21,998 nt of DNA, taken from positions 1 through 21,998 of the forward strand of contig MTSL01000211.1 of assembly GCA_002794465.1 (NCBI GenBank). Reading direction: 5' to 3'. The notes beneath the pieces were generated by a model. It made no database searches, was not told the DNA's origin, and saw only the letters and a program-made list of their open reading frames with translations. A program made the translations under genes and the position numbers. This document shows positions 1-8,722 of the stretch, one piece after another. How positions within the stretch are numbered: the first letter of the stretch is position 1; each line of letters begins with the position of its first letter. The stretch is from Paramicrosporidium saccamoebae (Eukaryota; Rozellomycota).

Positions 1-1587
1 AAAAAGGATCATCTCTTAAAGCGACAGCTAAATAGTATACGGGGAGATGAGCAACACAATGCCCTCGATTTTTCCAAATTGCAAGTGGACGCTCTCGTTA
101 AACGACGTCGACTTGCAGAACAATTGGAAAAGGTGCAGGATAGCTCGTCGATGGACTTTGAGGGCGATTACATTGGTAAATTGGAGGGGAAAAGGATTGC
201 CTCGGATGGCGGCAAGAGATATGTATTATTGAAAAATTCACTGTCCGAGGGCGGAGGATGGACAATCGATGGCACTGCTAAAGACGACGAGGTCCAGGTT
301 GCTACGAAAAAGGAGACACCTGCTGAAAATGACAATTTCGAAGCATTTTTCGGCACTCTTGATGAAAAGTACGATGTTATAGATCTGGTTGAACCGGGTA
401 TGAACGATCCCGTAGTGTCATCGTTTGTTCAACAGAATAGGAGTAAGGATGAAGAGCAGCCTACAAACTTGTCGTTCGACCCTATCGAGTACATTGCCAA
501 ACCTCTTAAAGAAGAAATGATTTTCAGTCCTTTACAAGTGATCACTATTGAAGATGAGGACAGTTCCGATACTGTAAAACCGACCCCTGAACGGTTGTTA
601 GTGGACAGCTCTGATATTGTAGAGTCGGCCCCTGAACAATTATCAGAGGATAGCTCTGATATTGTGGAATTGGACTCTAAACAGTCATCAGATGATGCGC
701 TTCCCAAAATTGGTGAAAAAGCAACAGACCAAATACTACAAGAGTTTGAAGAGCCTGTGGATCTAGCGTTGGAAGATGACGTAATTGTGGAAGAGTTGAT
801 ACCCCCAACGTATGCTAACAGGGATAATTCCGAGCTGATTGAGCAGCTCCAATCCGAAATCTCTGCATTGAAGGACTCTGCCCAGCCTGCATCTTCCAGT
901 AGCCCGGATAGTGAGCTTCTTGCAGAATTCCGCACCATGCTCACCATTATGGGAATACCGTGGATCAACGCACCGGGAGAAGCTGAGGCTCAATGCGCAC
1001 ATCTCCAAGTCATTGGTCACGTAGACGGCGTCATTACTGACGACAACGACGTACTCCTTTTTGGTGCTACCAAAGTCTATCGACACTTTTTTAACAATTC
1101 GAAGCGAATTATGCGGTTTGGCGTGAAGGAAATAGAGCGCGATCTGGCTCTTGGCAGGTCGGAACTGGCGATTCTTGCAGTAATGTTGGGTGGCGATTAT
1201 GGAACTGGTGTGCGTGGAATGGGGCCGGTCAAGAGTATGCAACTCTTGAAAATATTACGGCCAGTTGTGGAAACGGGCGAAATGTTGGCCATAATTGCTG
1301 CTGGATTGGTTGACAGCGTCTGGCCCACAGTCGATGCCGGATCTTCCGCATTCCTGAAAAAGTTATCCATCCAATGTGCCGTGTCGGACCGACGCTTATT
1401 CGATCCGGCCATTGTCGATGCTTATTTCAATCCGCTTGTTGATGAAACGTCTTCAAGATTCCAATGGTCGCTCTTGCCGGATATTACACGTTTGACCGAA
1501 TTTCTTCAGACAAAACTCCGATGGGATCCATCCGAAGTAAAGCGTACGATAGATCCGATAATCATGCGACGAACCCGCAAGAAATAA
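1..1587 (+). CDS. RAD2: Rad2/XPG structure-specific DNA endonuclease, C-terminal part (5' end outside window)
   Basis: The reading frame is open from base 1 to the stop at 1585-1587 (528 codons), so the gene is cut by the left window edge and its N-nuclease half is not visible. Near the left edge the frame reads DFSKLQVDALVKRRRL, the conserved stretch after the XPG N domain. An acidic spacer follows (about nt 250-840), much shorter than in human XPG. The I-domain starts near nt 905 with GIPWINAPGEAEAQC (about 952-996), then ITDDNDVLLFGA (about 1033-1068) and LGGDYGTGV, followed by a helix-hairpin-helix-like GMGPVKSM. The Glu and Asp residues that bind metal in this FEN1-family half are all present. 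The family makes the 3' incision in nucleotide excision repair, working with TFIIH. The protein ends in a basic RRTRKK, possibly a nuclear-localisation tail. It is convergent with uL23m, with 48 bp between stops. Family assignment is secure. Confidence 0.95.
   Translation, partial: KKDHLLKRQLNSIRGDEQHNALDFSKLQVDALVKRRRLAEQLEKVQDSSSMDFEGDYIGKLEGKRIASDGGKRYVLLKNSLSEGGGWTIDGTAKDDEVQVATKKETPAENDNFEAFFGTLDEKYDVIDLVEPGMNDPVVSSFVQQNRSKDEEQPTNLSFDPIEYIAKPLKEEMIFSPLQVITIEDEDSSDTVKPTPERLLVDSSDIVESAPEQLSEDSSDIVELDSKQSSDDALPKIGEKATDQILQEFEEPVDLALEDDVIVEELIPPTYANRDNSELIEQLQSEISALKDSAQPASSSSPDSELLAEFRTMLTIMGIPWINAPGEAEAQCAHLQVIGHVDGVITDDNDVLLFGATKVYRHFFNNSKRIMRFGVKEIERDLALGRSELAILAVMLGGDYGTGVRGMGPVKSMQLLKILRPVVETGEMLAIIAAGLVDSVWPTVDAGSSAFLKKLSIQCAVSDRRLFDPAIVDAYFNPLVDETSSRFQWSLLPDITRLTEFLQTKLRWDPSEVKRTIDPIIMRRTRKK
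559..693 (+). repeat. Three in-frame 45-bp tandem repeats in the XPG spacer
   Basis: Units lie at 559-603, 604-648 and 649-693. Each encodes 15 residues starting D-S-S-D-(T/I)-V and continuing to a Glu/Gln-Leu or Lys-Gln-Ser tail. Units 1 and 2 share the PE(R/Q)L motif; unit 3 is more diverged. The repeats are acidic and add to the acidic spacer, which in this family contacts TFIIH. Confidence 0.85.
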
Positions 1588-1631
1588 TCTCACCCGTTAC
1601 AAGCCCACAGACATTGCCATTACTGGACAGC

Positions 1632-1637
1632 TTTATT
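1632..1637 (-). terminator. AATAAA poly(A) signal overlapping the uL23m stop codon
   Basis: The hexamer begins at the second base of the TAA stop, so only a minimal 3' UTR is possible before cleavage. The assignment as a poly(A) signal is inferred from position and sequence. Confidence 0.6.
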
Positions 1638-1977
1638 AATGCAGCTTTGGATATTTGTTTGTCTCTGCCAGCGGATATTTCAGCAGCTTGGCGTCTGTCG
1701 CTAGTGGCCATGTAAACTTTTCTCCCAGTCGTACAATTGCATTCTTCCGTCCTGGCACGTAATGGCGCCCTTGACGGGTCACTTTGGGCAAGAAATTTAC
1801 CGTCCGGATATCCCGCACCTGCATCCCATACAGTCGCTCCAGATACTGTTTAATGTCCAGCTTGTTGAGAATACGCGGTACACGAAATACTACCTCATTC
1901 GGGGAGCGTTGTTTGCCGGAGCGCACAAGGGTGAAGACGAAATTGGGAAAGTACAGTTTTGGGCCCTGCGGGATCAT
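1636..1977 (-). CDS. MRP20: Mitochondrial large-subunit ribosomal protein uL23m
   Basis: A 113-residue protein from the ATG at 1977-1975. The frame stays open upstream to a TTG at 1992, but 1977 is the first ATG. The sequence aligns along its length with the mitochondrial form of L23: KLYFPNFVFTLVR, then VVFRVPRILNKLDIKQYLE, then LYGMQVRDIRTVNFLPKV, then a conserved aromatic-Thr-Trp-Pro near residue 90 (KFTWPLA). It is a component of the mitoribosomal large subunit near the polypeptide exit tunnel. It is nuclear-encoded, so it implies a mitochondrion with its own translation. No long presequence is visible; a short basic N-terminus may be enough, as in some other uL23m proteins. The stop is followed at once by an AATAAA that overlaps it. 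It is tail-to-tail with RAD2. An extra upstream mini-exon cannot be excluded. Confidence 0.9.
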   Translation of the reverse strand: MIPQGPKLYFPNFVFTLVRSGKQRSPNEVVFRVPRILNKLDIKQYLERLYGMQVRDIRTVNFLPKVTRQGRHYVPGRKNAIVRLGEKFTWPLATDAKLLKYPLAETNKYPKLH

Positions 1978-2600
1978 CTTATGATTTATCAAATAGTTTT
2001 AAAGTTATGAGGTCGAGGGTTAGACCATAATTAGATAAGCATCAAGTTTATGTTTACAGTAAAAGCAATCACCAAGAGTCAGTTTCAATTGTCACATAGA
2101 CAGTTTGGATCTTGTAAAACTGGAGGCTAAATGTTCTCCATTATTACTGTGCTTTCCCAAGCAGAATATCAAGTGTGATGGCTGTTGTAAATTGCGACAA
2201 CTGCTACTTTTGATAAACTACGCACGATAGTAAGTAAAGTGGCATTATTTAGCAGGATCGCCAATCTGCAATATGAAGCTTCAATACCTTCAGACTAGGC
2301 CATTAAATAAACACTAATATCCCCAGATAGCGTCCTCGCAGCAATTTAATCTGGTAATCAGCATACTAACTTGATTTGGCCAATAGTTGCATTGTTTCAT
2401 AAAAAGGCATCCAGCATATTCACCAAGGAGCTGTGTTTATTGGACAGCAACATACGTGGGCTACTCTGAGAAAAATGATTATATTTGTAAGAGTATAGAT
2501 GGTTTAGAGGTCCCAATAAAGAGTTTATACTTGTAGCCTCACAATCTTTCAATTTACTTATTTTTAGACCCTGCGGATACTCGTAATTTATTCAATGACT
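1978..2600. other. 623-bp intergenic region, no recognisable gene
   Basis: This is the longest gene-free stretch in the window and is visibly AT-rich. It holds the upstream region of uL23m and the 3' flank of CSE1. I saw no coding frame with family similarity, no tRNA A/B box pair, and no snRNA core motif. A TACTAAC string occurs at 2364-2370 and a CCAAT string near 2379, but neither has convincing context. A non-coding RNA gene remains possible because the length is out of line with the 37-265 bp spacers around other genes. Confidence 0.5.
2587..2592 (-). terminator. AATAAA poly(A) signal of CSE1
   Basis: The hexamer starts 9 nt past the end of the CSE1 TAA stop, matching the very short 3' ends seen at neighbouring genes. 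Confidence 0.6.
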
Positions 2601-5569
2601 TTAAAGCGATGCATTGGATTGGTGAAGGAGATTGGACAGTGCATTCTGCGTAGGCTGATCTAAAGAGGAGAGGAGAGAGGATAGTTTTCCAGGTTGTTGG
2701 GACCGCGAGAGAGCAACAAGAGAATTGATAAATACTGGGGCAGGCTCGGGGAGATTGTCCAGCATCGGACATCGACGCGACGAGGCTGCGACTTTGAGCT
2801 TCCAAAATGTGCCAGACGGCTCCTCCTCAGCTTCCGCCTCCGTGTTGACTTCTCCGAGGCCGCCAGCCGGAAGCGTCGTCAGCATTGTTACAACGGTGCT
2901 GATGATGGCCGTGAAGAGGGACGAACAATCTTGATCACCAGACATTAGCTCGGGTGTTTCAGTGGCAATTTTGGCAAGCCCGACTATAACCAATTTCCGA
3001 TCGTGTCTATCGCGAATCTTGGGGCCATTGGTAAGCAAAACCCCAGTCATCAGACCTGCCAGCAGCTTTGGCTGAAGAGAGTCAAAAAGTCTTACTAGAT
3101 ACGAGCTCGCTTGGTTGACGCTGGCCGCACAAACAAAGATGCATATGAACAGGAGGAAATTCAGTGCTAATCGGGGTGTCTTGCTGCTCTGGAGGCGATT
3201 CAGGATGACCATCAATATGCCGCTAATGTAGCTTTCCATATTGCTTATTGGAACGCTCTGAATCACTGTTCCGATAATAGAAAAGGCATGCACATCGTGC
3301 ACTTTGCTGGATATCAGTGACTGAAAAATGCCCAGCACCTGTGGCATCAAATTGTTTTGGACAATATAGTTGGGATCTCTAAGGATGACTGCCTGCAAAA
3401 ACCGCGTCAAAGCGGGGATATTCTCCGACGACGACCAGAGGGCAGGAAGGAGAACTGGAGGTACGAGTGCTTGCACGGTAGCGGGGAGACCAGAGTCAGC
3501 CCGCGACTCGACATACACTGCCAAGAGCTGAAAGACGTAATGAATGAATTCAGTGACATCGTTCTGCAAAATGTTTTGCAGTACGGGCAGCAGTTGGGCG
3601 TCAATCTTGGTAGCGCCCGTGGGGTCGCCACTACAATATTTAATGATCGCCGCAGCACATTCGAACAGATTGTGGTTGAATATGGGGTTGCTTGGGTTCA
3701 CTGAGACCAAGCCAATGAGCGATGCAACACTGCTGAGAGGCTCATCCATTATGGGCAATAGGACTTCCTTTTGGGCAGTAACCAGTGTCCGGAGCACAGC
3801 CTTGACAAGAAACTCGTTTTCCGACACTTTCTCGGCCTGTTTTTTGCTCCGAAGAATCCGTAGAATCCCAGTAATGATGGCATCGGCAACGCTGGCCACA
3901 TCCGCAGACGTAAACACTGGCCCACCTTGCTTCCGAAGTGACAAAATGCGATCAATGGCAATGGCAGCGTACGTGTGAACAACAAAATGATGCGACGCAA
4001 GATGATGCTGGATCAAGGGAAAGGAGGCGACTAGCTGCTCCTTATCCAACTGGCTTCTAAAGTCAGACAAAAACTTGATGGCGTCAATTTTCAACAGTGG
4101 GTGGAGTGCTGCGTTGGATGCTTGGAGATCAGGTAGAATGTGTCGTGTAAAAAAGTCTTGGATGTTTACCAATGGGTTCACACGGGTAACCCCAAGAGAC
4201 GAAACAGCTCCACGGATGGAAATTGCAGTGAAAAGATGGACTGCAGCATTCTTATCTCTCCATTTCTGCGCAGGCGAGATGGAGTAAATCTTTAAAAACT
4301 CTTCAACATAGCTTTGCAGGATGGCTGTAATTTCATTCTCGTAAAACTCCATCAGGCCGCGAGCCAAATTTATAGCGCCGCCTCGGCGACCTTCGTCCTC
4401 GGTGCCTCCGTCTATTGATCTTCGAATAAATTCCAAGGGTTCGTCCTCGAACAATTCCAAATCTGACTCGCGCAAAAGGATATTGGGCACAATGACCTTG
4501 TCGCAGAGCAACTGTAATACCCCAGAAAATAGGCTCTTGTGACGCTCCTGCTTGGCCACAGTGGACAACAGTCGCATACACGCACCGGCAGTGGCATCAT
4601 GCTTTGGTTGTCTAGAGACGGTAGTGAGGACACTCCATGCCGCTTCTACAAACTGTCCCAGCTGGGTAAAATCTTCCTCGTATCGCATGGCATACAAGAT
4701 GGCGATTTTGGCAACAGAAGCCGGCAATTTCTCTGCAGGCCCGGCCTCCTCCTCAGAGGTCGTTTCAACAATGGCATTTTTATAGGAAAGCTGGCGCTTT
4801 AAACTCTCCATAAATTCGCCAAGATTATCTTCAAAGAATGCAGGCAAGTCCTGGGCATTTAAACTGTAATAAATTTTGTTCAACAGTATCTGCGCCCTCA
4901 AAAGCTTTTGCAACGTCTCCTTATTGCTGGCATTCGATTCAACGAGCGCATCTAGGGCCTTGTACATTTCCAGTAATGGAGAGGCCAGCTGTCCGAGGAC
5001 AAAATTAATCTCCGTGTACAATTCGTCGCTTCGAAATTCGGTCCTGTACCTCTTGAACATTCGATGTAGCGTCTTCAAAATGGCAATATTATTGTCAAAA
5101 TCGGCGGGATTTAGTCGCTCCACCAGTCGCTGTATCAAGTCTGGCCACTCTTCAGGAAAGTCCACCGCCGCAATAAGTGTCACTGCCTCACAAAGCTGAT
5201 TCTGTATCACGGGTGGCACCTTGGTCAAAATACCGACAATTTGCTGCTTCACAGCCCTTCGGTCCTCATCCGTAAAACTGGGCAGTGGCGTCTCCAACGA
5301 CCAATGCCGCTTGACAAAGTTTTTAAAGAGCAGCGCGGCGGCCATACGTACGTGTACCTCTATGACGGCAAAACTTCCATCGGCTACTGAGAGGAGCAAG
5401 AGAGGAAAGTGTGGGGATGAGAGCTCCAGTTGCTTCAGCGTGTCCTCCGCTTGACGCTGCGCCAATGGATTAAGGGTCTGTGTCAGCAGAGTGACAACAT
5501 TCTGCAGCAATGACGAGTCTACAATCAATTGAGGCTAAAAGTAGGCGTACCAAAGGCAGACGAGGCCAT
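2601..5569 (-). CDS. CSE1: Exportin-2 / CAS (importin-alpha re-exporter), two exons
   Basis: 978 residues after splicing: exon 1 at 5569-5551, intron 5550-5519 (32 nt, GTACGC...TGTAG), exon 2 at 5518-2601. Exon 2 alone has no ATG near its start and is closed by an in-frame TAG 9 nt upstream of a TTG. Splicing gives MASSAF-DSSLLQNVV, placing Met about where CSE1 proteins begin. The importin-beta N-terminal region (about residues 15-95) includes RQAEDTLKQLE, FPLLLL and LLFKNFVKRHW. The CSE1 signature HRMFKRYRTEFRSDELYTEI follows, then HEAT repeats to the C-terminus, with the usual CAS/CSE1 length (about 960-980). It returns importin-alpha from nucleus to cytoplasm with RanGTP. It is head-to-head with the cytidine deaminase (37 bp between ATGs). 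Family assignment is near certain; the 19-nt first exon is my reconstruction. Confidence 0.95.
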
Positions 5570-5606
5570 CGTTAAATTAAATGTAATTACCCGTTTCTTA
5601 AGCATC
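5570..5606. promoter_or_regulatory. 37-bp bidirectional intergenic spacer, CSE1 / cytidine deaminase
   Basis: This is the entire distance between the two divergent start codons. It is AT-rich and carries no clear TATA or CCAAT element. Transcription start sites, or at least 5' UTRs, must overlap each other or the opposite coding exon. Confidence 0.6.
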
Positions 5607-6081
5607 ATGCAGCTGGCCGAAATTGCAGCAAAACACAATATTAGCGAGAGTACGCTTCATGAGGTTGTAACAGCATCTAAACAGGCATCCAAATCGGCAT
5701 ACGCTCCATATAGCAAATACCACGTCGGTGCGGGATTGGCGACTCCGAACGGCAAAATTTACGAGGGCTGCAATGTGGAGAATGCCTCGTATGGACTCGC
5801 AATCTGTGCCGAACGTACTGCAATCACCAAGGCCGTCTCCTGTGGTGACCGCACCTTCAACCTCATGGCCATTTACGCGTAATTGGCCTTGCCGATGATA
5901 ATCCTGTAGACCAAATGGAAGCGGAGAAGCTGCACCCTGTGGCGCATGCCGACAATTTCTCGTAGAATTTAATCCGGAAATGGTTGTGGTAGGTGTCCCA
6001 GCGCAGGGCAATGACTACGGATGCTGGAAGGCTGCCGAGTTACTACCCAAATATTTTGGCCCATCTAATCTGAACAAATAA
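5607..6081 (+). CDS. CDD1: Cytidine deaminase (tetrameric, zinc-dependent), two exons
   Basis: 147 residues: exon 1 at 5607-5878, intron 5879-5909 (31 nt, GTAATT...TGTAG), exon 2 at 5910-6081. Unspliced, the frame stops right after the donor (LMAIYA then TAA). Splicing joins GC|A into Ala91 and restores IYAPNGSGEAAPCGACRQF. Zinc ligands are Cys67 of the C-A-E motif (ICAERTAI), Cys101 and Cys104 (PCGAC); Glu69 is the catalytic acid. NVENASYG and the N-terminal YAPYSKYHVGAGL are classic for the short homotetrameric family, usual length 130-146. It deaminates cytidine and deoxycytidine to uridine and deoxyuridine in pyrimidine salvage. The first ATG, at 5581, meets TAA at once, so 5607 is the start. 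Its stop overlaps an AATAAA. Confidence 0.96.
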
Positions 6082-6082
6082 A
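6077..6082 (+). terminator. AATAAA poly(A) signal overlapping the deaminase stop codon
   Basis: The hexamer contains the whole TAA stop at 6079-6081. The penultimate Lys codon supplies its first two bases. Confidence 0.6.
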
Positions 6083-6093
6083 TTCATGATCCA

Positions 6094-6153
6094 TAGCTCG
6101 TAGCTCGTAGCTCACAACTCACAACTCACAACTCACAGCTCACAGCTCACAAC
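6094..6153. repeat. Heptamer minisatellite between convergent genes
   Basis: Eight 7-bp units at 6094-6149: TAGCTCG twice, TAGCTCA, CAACTCA three times and CAGCTCA twice, then a partial unit. They fill most of the 83-bp gap between the deaminase and TBC stops. Variants are grouped in blocks, as expected from slippage of already-mutated units. The repeat lies outside both coding sequences. Confidence 0.9.
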
Positions 6154-6164
6154 AACTCGTAAAT

Positions 6165-7140
6165 CTATTTAAGTAGTTTTCCCATCAAAATGGAAACTAT
6201 TAGTAAGATAAGCGAAGCTCCGATGATCGCGATCAGTGAGTATTGGTGCAGCTTTGGTCCATAAACCGTCCTAGGTATTAGAAAAAGATTTAAGGATACT
6301 TGGCAATAGACTCTGATGCCTTGAATTTCAAAGATCCCACCGGATGTTTCCTCATTAACCTGGCTGTATGTAAGATTAGTGGTGAAGATCGTATTCTCTT
6401 CGGCAATTCTTTCAGTATCTGATGCATCTCTGCTTCTTCCACTGCCTGATCCAGCAACTCTCTCCTCGCAAGCATCGGCACTACGGCCGCTGCGTAAACA
6501 ATCGCCACTGGTTCATTTGCTATAAAGAAATCAAATAGTCTTCGGAGACCAGTGAGATCGGAAATGTCATGAGAGAACCAGGTGAGAAGCCAGCTTATAC
6601 AGAAAAATGGTGGGATGGAGAGACGGGAGAGGAGGCGGTGGAGGGGTGGGTCGGCGAGCTCTACAATGGCGAGCATCATTGAGACCAGGTCGTGAAGAAT
6701 GTCAAAGTCACTCTTCATCAAGTCTCTTAAGATGAATATGACCCAATACCATTATACCGAAAGTGAGTGCGAGACAACTTGGAGGCCACTCGAAATGAAT
6801 CGCTCTCATCCCTCAAAGTCAAAAGTAACACGCTGCAAATATCGTGGAACCCCTACAGTCAGTATCCTGCAGTCCGTACTTGGAAATAATGTAAATCTGG
6901 ATGCGCTGCAAAAAAGTGTGTAAGGAATTTTTCCATTTGCTTCTGTCTTGCCGCTAACTCCTCAGGTAGCGCGCTGTCAAACTGCGAAAAGGACCGAACC
7001 GAGTCTTGATGAATCTGATTGCGCAATTTTTCATCCAAATCACAATGCTCGACCTTGAAGTCGTCTAAACGAGTGTTTGCGAGCCATGCTGCCCGCCGTT
7101 CCTTTGCAGAATGATATTTTGGTATAATAGAGGCTGTCAT
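6165..7140 (-). CDS. TBC1D20: TBC-domain RabGAP of the TBC1D20/Gyp8 type with C-terminal tail anchor, four exons
   Basis: 295 residues: exons 7140-6880, 6852-6758, 6725-6300 and 6270-6165; introns 6879-6853 (27 nt), 6757-6726 (32 nt) and 6299-6271 (29 nt). The TBC dual fingers are intact: Arg49 in IHQDSVRS and Gln87 in HYFQGFHDI, with the first intron directly after the Gln codon. FCISWLLTWFSHDISDL and FDFFIANEP match the TBC1D20 subfamily, which acts on Rab1/Ypt1 at the ER. Exon 4 encodes a terminal hydrophobic helix (about residues 272-290, SLIAIIGASLILLIVSILM) followed by GKLLK, giving a tail-anchored protein as in TBC1D20. The N-terminus is somewhat shorter than usual (the domain begins near KERRAAWL), so a further upstream mini-exon is possible. 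I see no AATAAA near the stop. Subfamily call is strong but not absolute. Confidence 0.88.
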
Positions 7141-7433
7141 GGTAAAAGTATATCCGCGGACCAGGGGAACTTGGGGTGTAGAATGTGGGTCTTTATTTGA
7201 TACATAGTGAAACAGTTAGTATTTAAGAAATGATCGCTATTTGAAGCACAACCAGATGGAAAAATTCGTCCCATAAGTTCGTCCTGTAAAAGGTACTATA
7301 CTCTACCAAAACAGTTCTCAGTCTCTGTACGTAGGTGGAAAAGCCCTTGCGTCGGTATGCCACATTATCTGTGCTACGGATCAAAACAGTACCAATAATC
7401 GAGTTTTATTTTCATTCTTTGAATGCTAGAATG
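7141..7433. other. 293-bp intergenic region upstream of the TBC gene
   Basis: It holds the promoter region of the TBC GAP and the 3' flank of the OB-fold gene, both on the minus strand. I searched it for a missing first exon of the GAP and found no ATG-containing exon with a convincing GTA donor. Nothing else is recognised. Confidence 0.4.
7405..7410 (-). terminator. AATAAA poly(A) signal of the OB-fold gene
   Basis: The hexamer starts 24 nt past the TGA stop at 7436-7434. Assignment is by sequence and position. Confidence 0.55.
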
Positions 7434-8680
7434 TCAGATCCTTTCGATATGAGTGATGCGAGTGGGGTTGACATGAACATAAAGTCTGACTCGTGTAAAC
7501 ATGAGTAGAGTGCGGGTCGCGTCAATTTGAGACTGATCAAGATCAATGTACGTCTCGGGAGGGAGCCCGAGGAAATCAGTGGCAAGGGGATCATTCAGAT
7601 ACAAGCCGCGAATAGTCCCAGTTTCGTCGGTCAATGCAAGGGGAAACCCAAAGCGAAGCTTCCATTTCGGTAATTCAGGGTTAAAAGTCTTACATACAGC
7701 GCAGGACCTGCTCCAACCTTCTTCAATGGCCTGTCTCTTGTGACACACGGGGCTAAATGTCAACAAAACGAACACGAGCCATACCAAACTGCGCTAATCA
7801 CTTTTGCAAGACCGACCCCAAGATGTGTTATATGTCCAATAACCTCCACAGTATCTTCACATCCATCGGGAACAGTTTCCATTTGAACAGTCGCGGATCG
7901 TATGTCTGTTGGTAACTCGCTGGAGACTTGCACTACTCCAGGTCCGTTGGACTCGATTTCTAGCAAAGTGTGTCGCTTCATAAATACATTGTACAAGTCT
8001 CCAAATCTCGATACTGCTCCCCCAGATAGGATCAGCACAGTATTTGTGCGAATCAAATCCAAATCTACTCTACCCCCATCCAACTTGAGCGTTGCATTTG
8101 ACCCTACAGAGTCTTGGCACAATAGCTGTAGGGTATCGTCGCGATCAGACTTTGTCATCCGACTTACTGTCAACTTTAGTCTCGGAAACGGAGACCTGAT
8201 GGAATCAAGTGGCTCAAAGGAGGGTCCCGCAATTTCCCACGGAAAGGTTACGATTCTGGCAATTTCGTCTAGCTCCCAAGTTCTGATGATCAAGTTCGAC
8301 CCAACAAGCACCTTTTGGAGACTGCATATCGTCTGGTTCACTTGAGGAGCAGTCTCCAACGGACGTATGTCAACCACCTCGATTGACACCAAGTCACCAA
8401 TCCTTGCCCCACATGTGGCTGGGACCACGCAAGCGACTGAATCGTGTTCATCCTTTAAATAGAGTGCCAATTTTGAACGAGTAGCTTCTGATAACCCGAT
8501 GATTCGTCCCAGTACCGTTCCAGAGCCACACTCAATCGCCCTTCTAAACGACAGATACTTGGCGAGACGTTGTCTCTTTGGTGATGACTCTGGAAACTCG
8601 TCAAGCTGCCATGCAGTCTCGGGCACTACTGCGCCAAAGTCTTCAAGATTCTTCCCAAAATCAGTGCTTAGCCAGCTCAT
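7434..8680 (-). CDS. OB-fold / zinc-ribbon protein resembling RPA1 DBD-C or MEIOB, two exons
   Basis: 404 residues: exon 1 at 8680-7785, intron 7784-7753 (32 nt, GTATGG...TTTAG), exon 2 at 7752-7434. An in-frame stop lies just upstream of the first ATG, which fixes the start. The splice assembles the first zinc Cys codon (TG|C), giving CPVC-x13-CAVC at residues 299-319. The x13 spacing matches the zinc ribbon inserted in the third OB fold (DBD-C) of RPA1. A beta-rich C-terminus follows (KLRFGFPLALTDETGTIRG), as in DBD-C, where the ribbon precedes strands of the same fold. The first 290 residues are beta-rich and OB-like (RIGDLVSIEVVDIRP). At 404 residues it is too short for RPA1 (about 600). 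Candidates are a MEIOB-like meiotic ssDNA-binding protein, a shieldin/CST-type protein, or a lineage-specific RPA paralogue. It is divergent from LEO1. Fold call moderate; function unknown. Confidence 0.7.
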
Positions 8681-8722
8681 CTGCAGCGAGCCTAATGCCA
8701 AAAGCTCTTAAATCGGCATTGC
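8681..8722. promoter_or_regulatory. 42-bp bidirectional intergenic spacer, OB-fold gene / LEO1
   Basis: This is the complete gap between the ATGs of two divergent genes, with no recognisable core promoter motif. It is the second such spacer under 45 bp in the window. Confidence 0.55.

Noticed and set aside
429-968. 179-codon Ser-rich frame antisense to XPG
   Set aside because: Its Ser-rich repeats are the reverse reading of the acidic XPG spacer repeats. It has no independent support.
1978-1992. Longer uL23m N-terminus from a TTG at 1992
   Set aside because: It would need a non-ATG start. The ATG at 1977 gives a normal family N-terminus.
2364-2370. TACTAAC, a perfect yeast-type branch-point string
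   Set aside because: No donor, acceptor or coding sequence flanks it on the + strand, and the introns in this window mostly use TGAC-like sites.
5535-5550. A 16-nt GT...AG intron at the start of CSE1 (GTACGCCTACTTTTAG)
   Set aside because: Removing it joins the exon to a frame that does not continue into CSE1. Using the next acceptor (32 nt) restores the frame exactly and matches the other introns.
7141-7433. Missing first exon of the TBC GAP
   Set aside because: The domain start looks slightly short, but I found no ATG exon with a GTA donor that joins in frame. The existing ATG at 7140 is kept.
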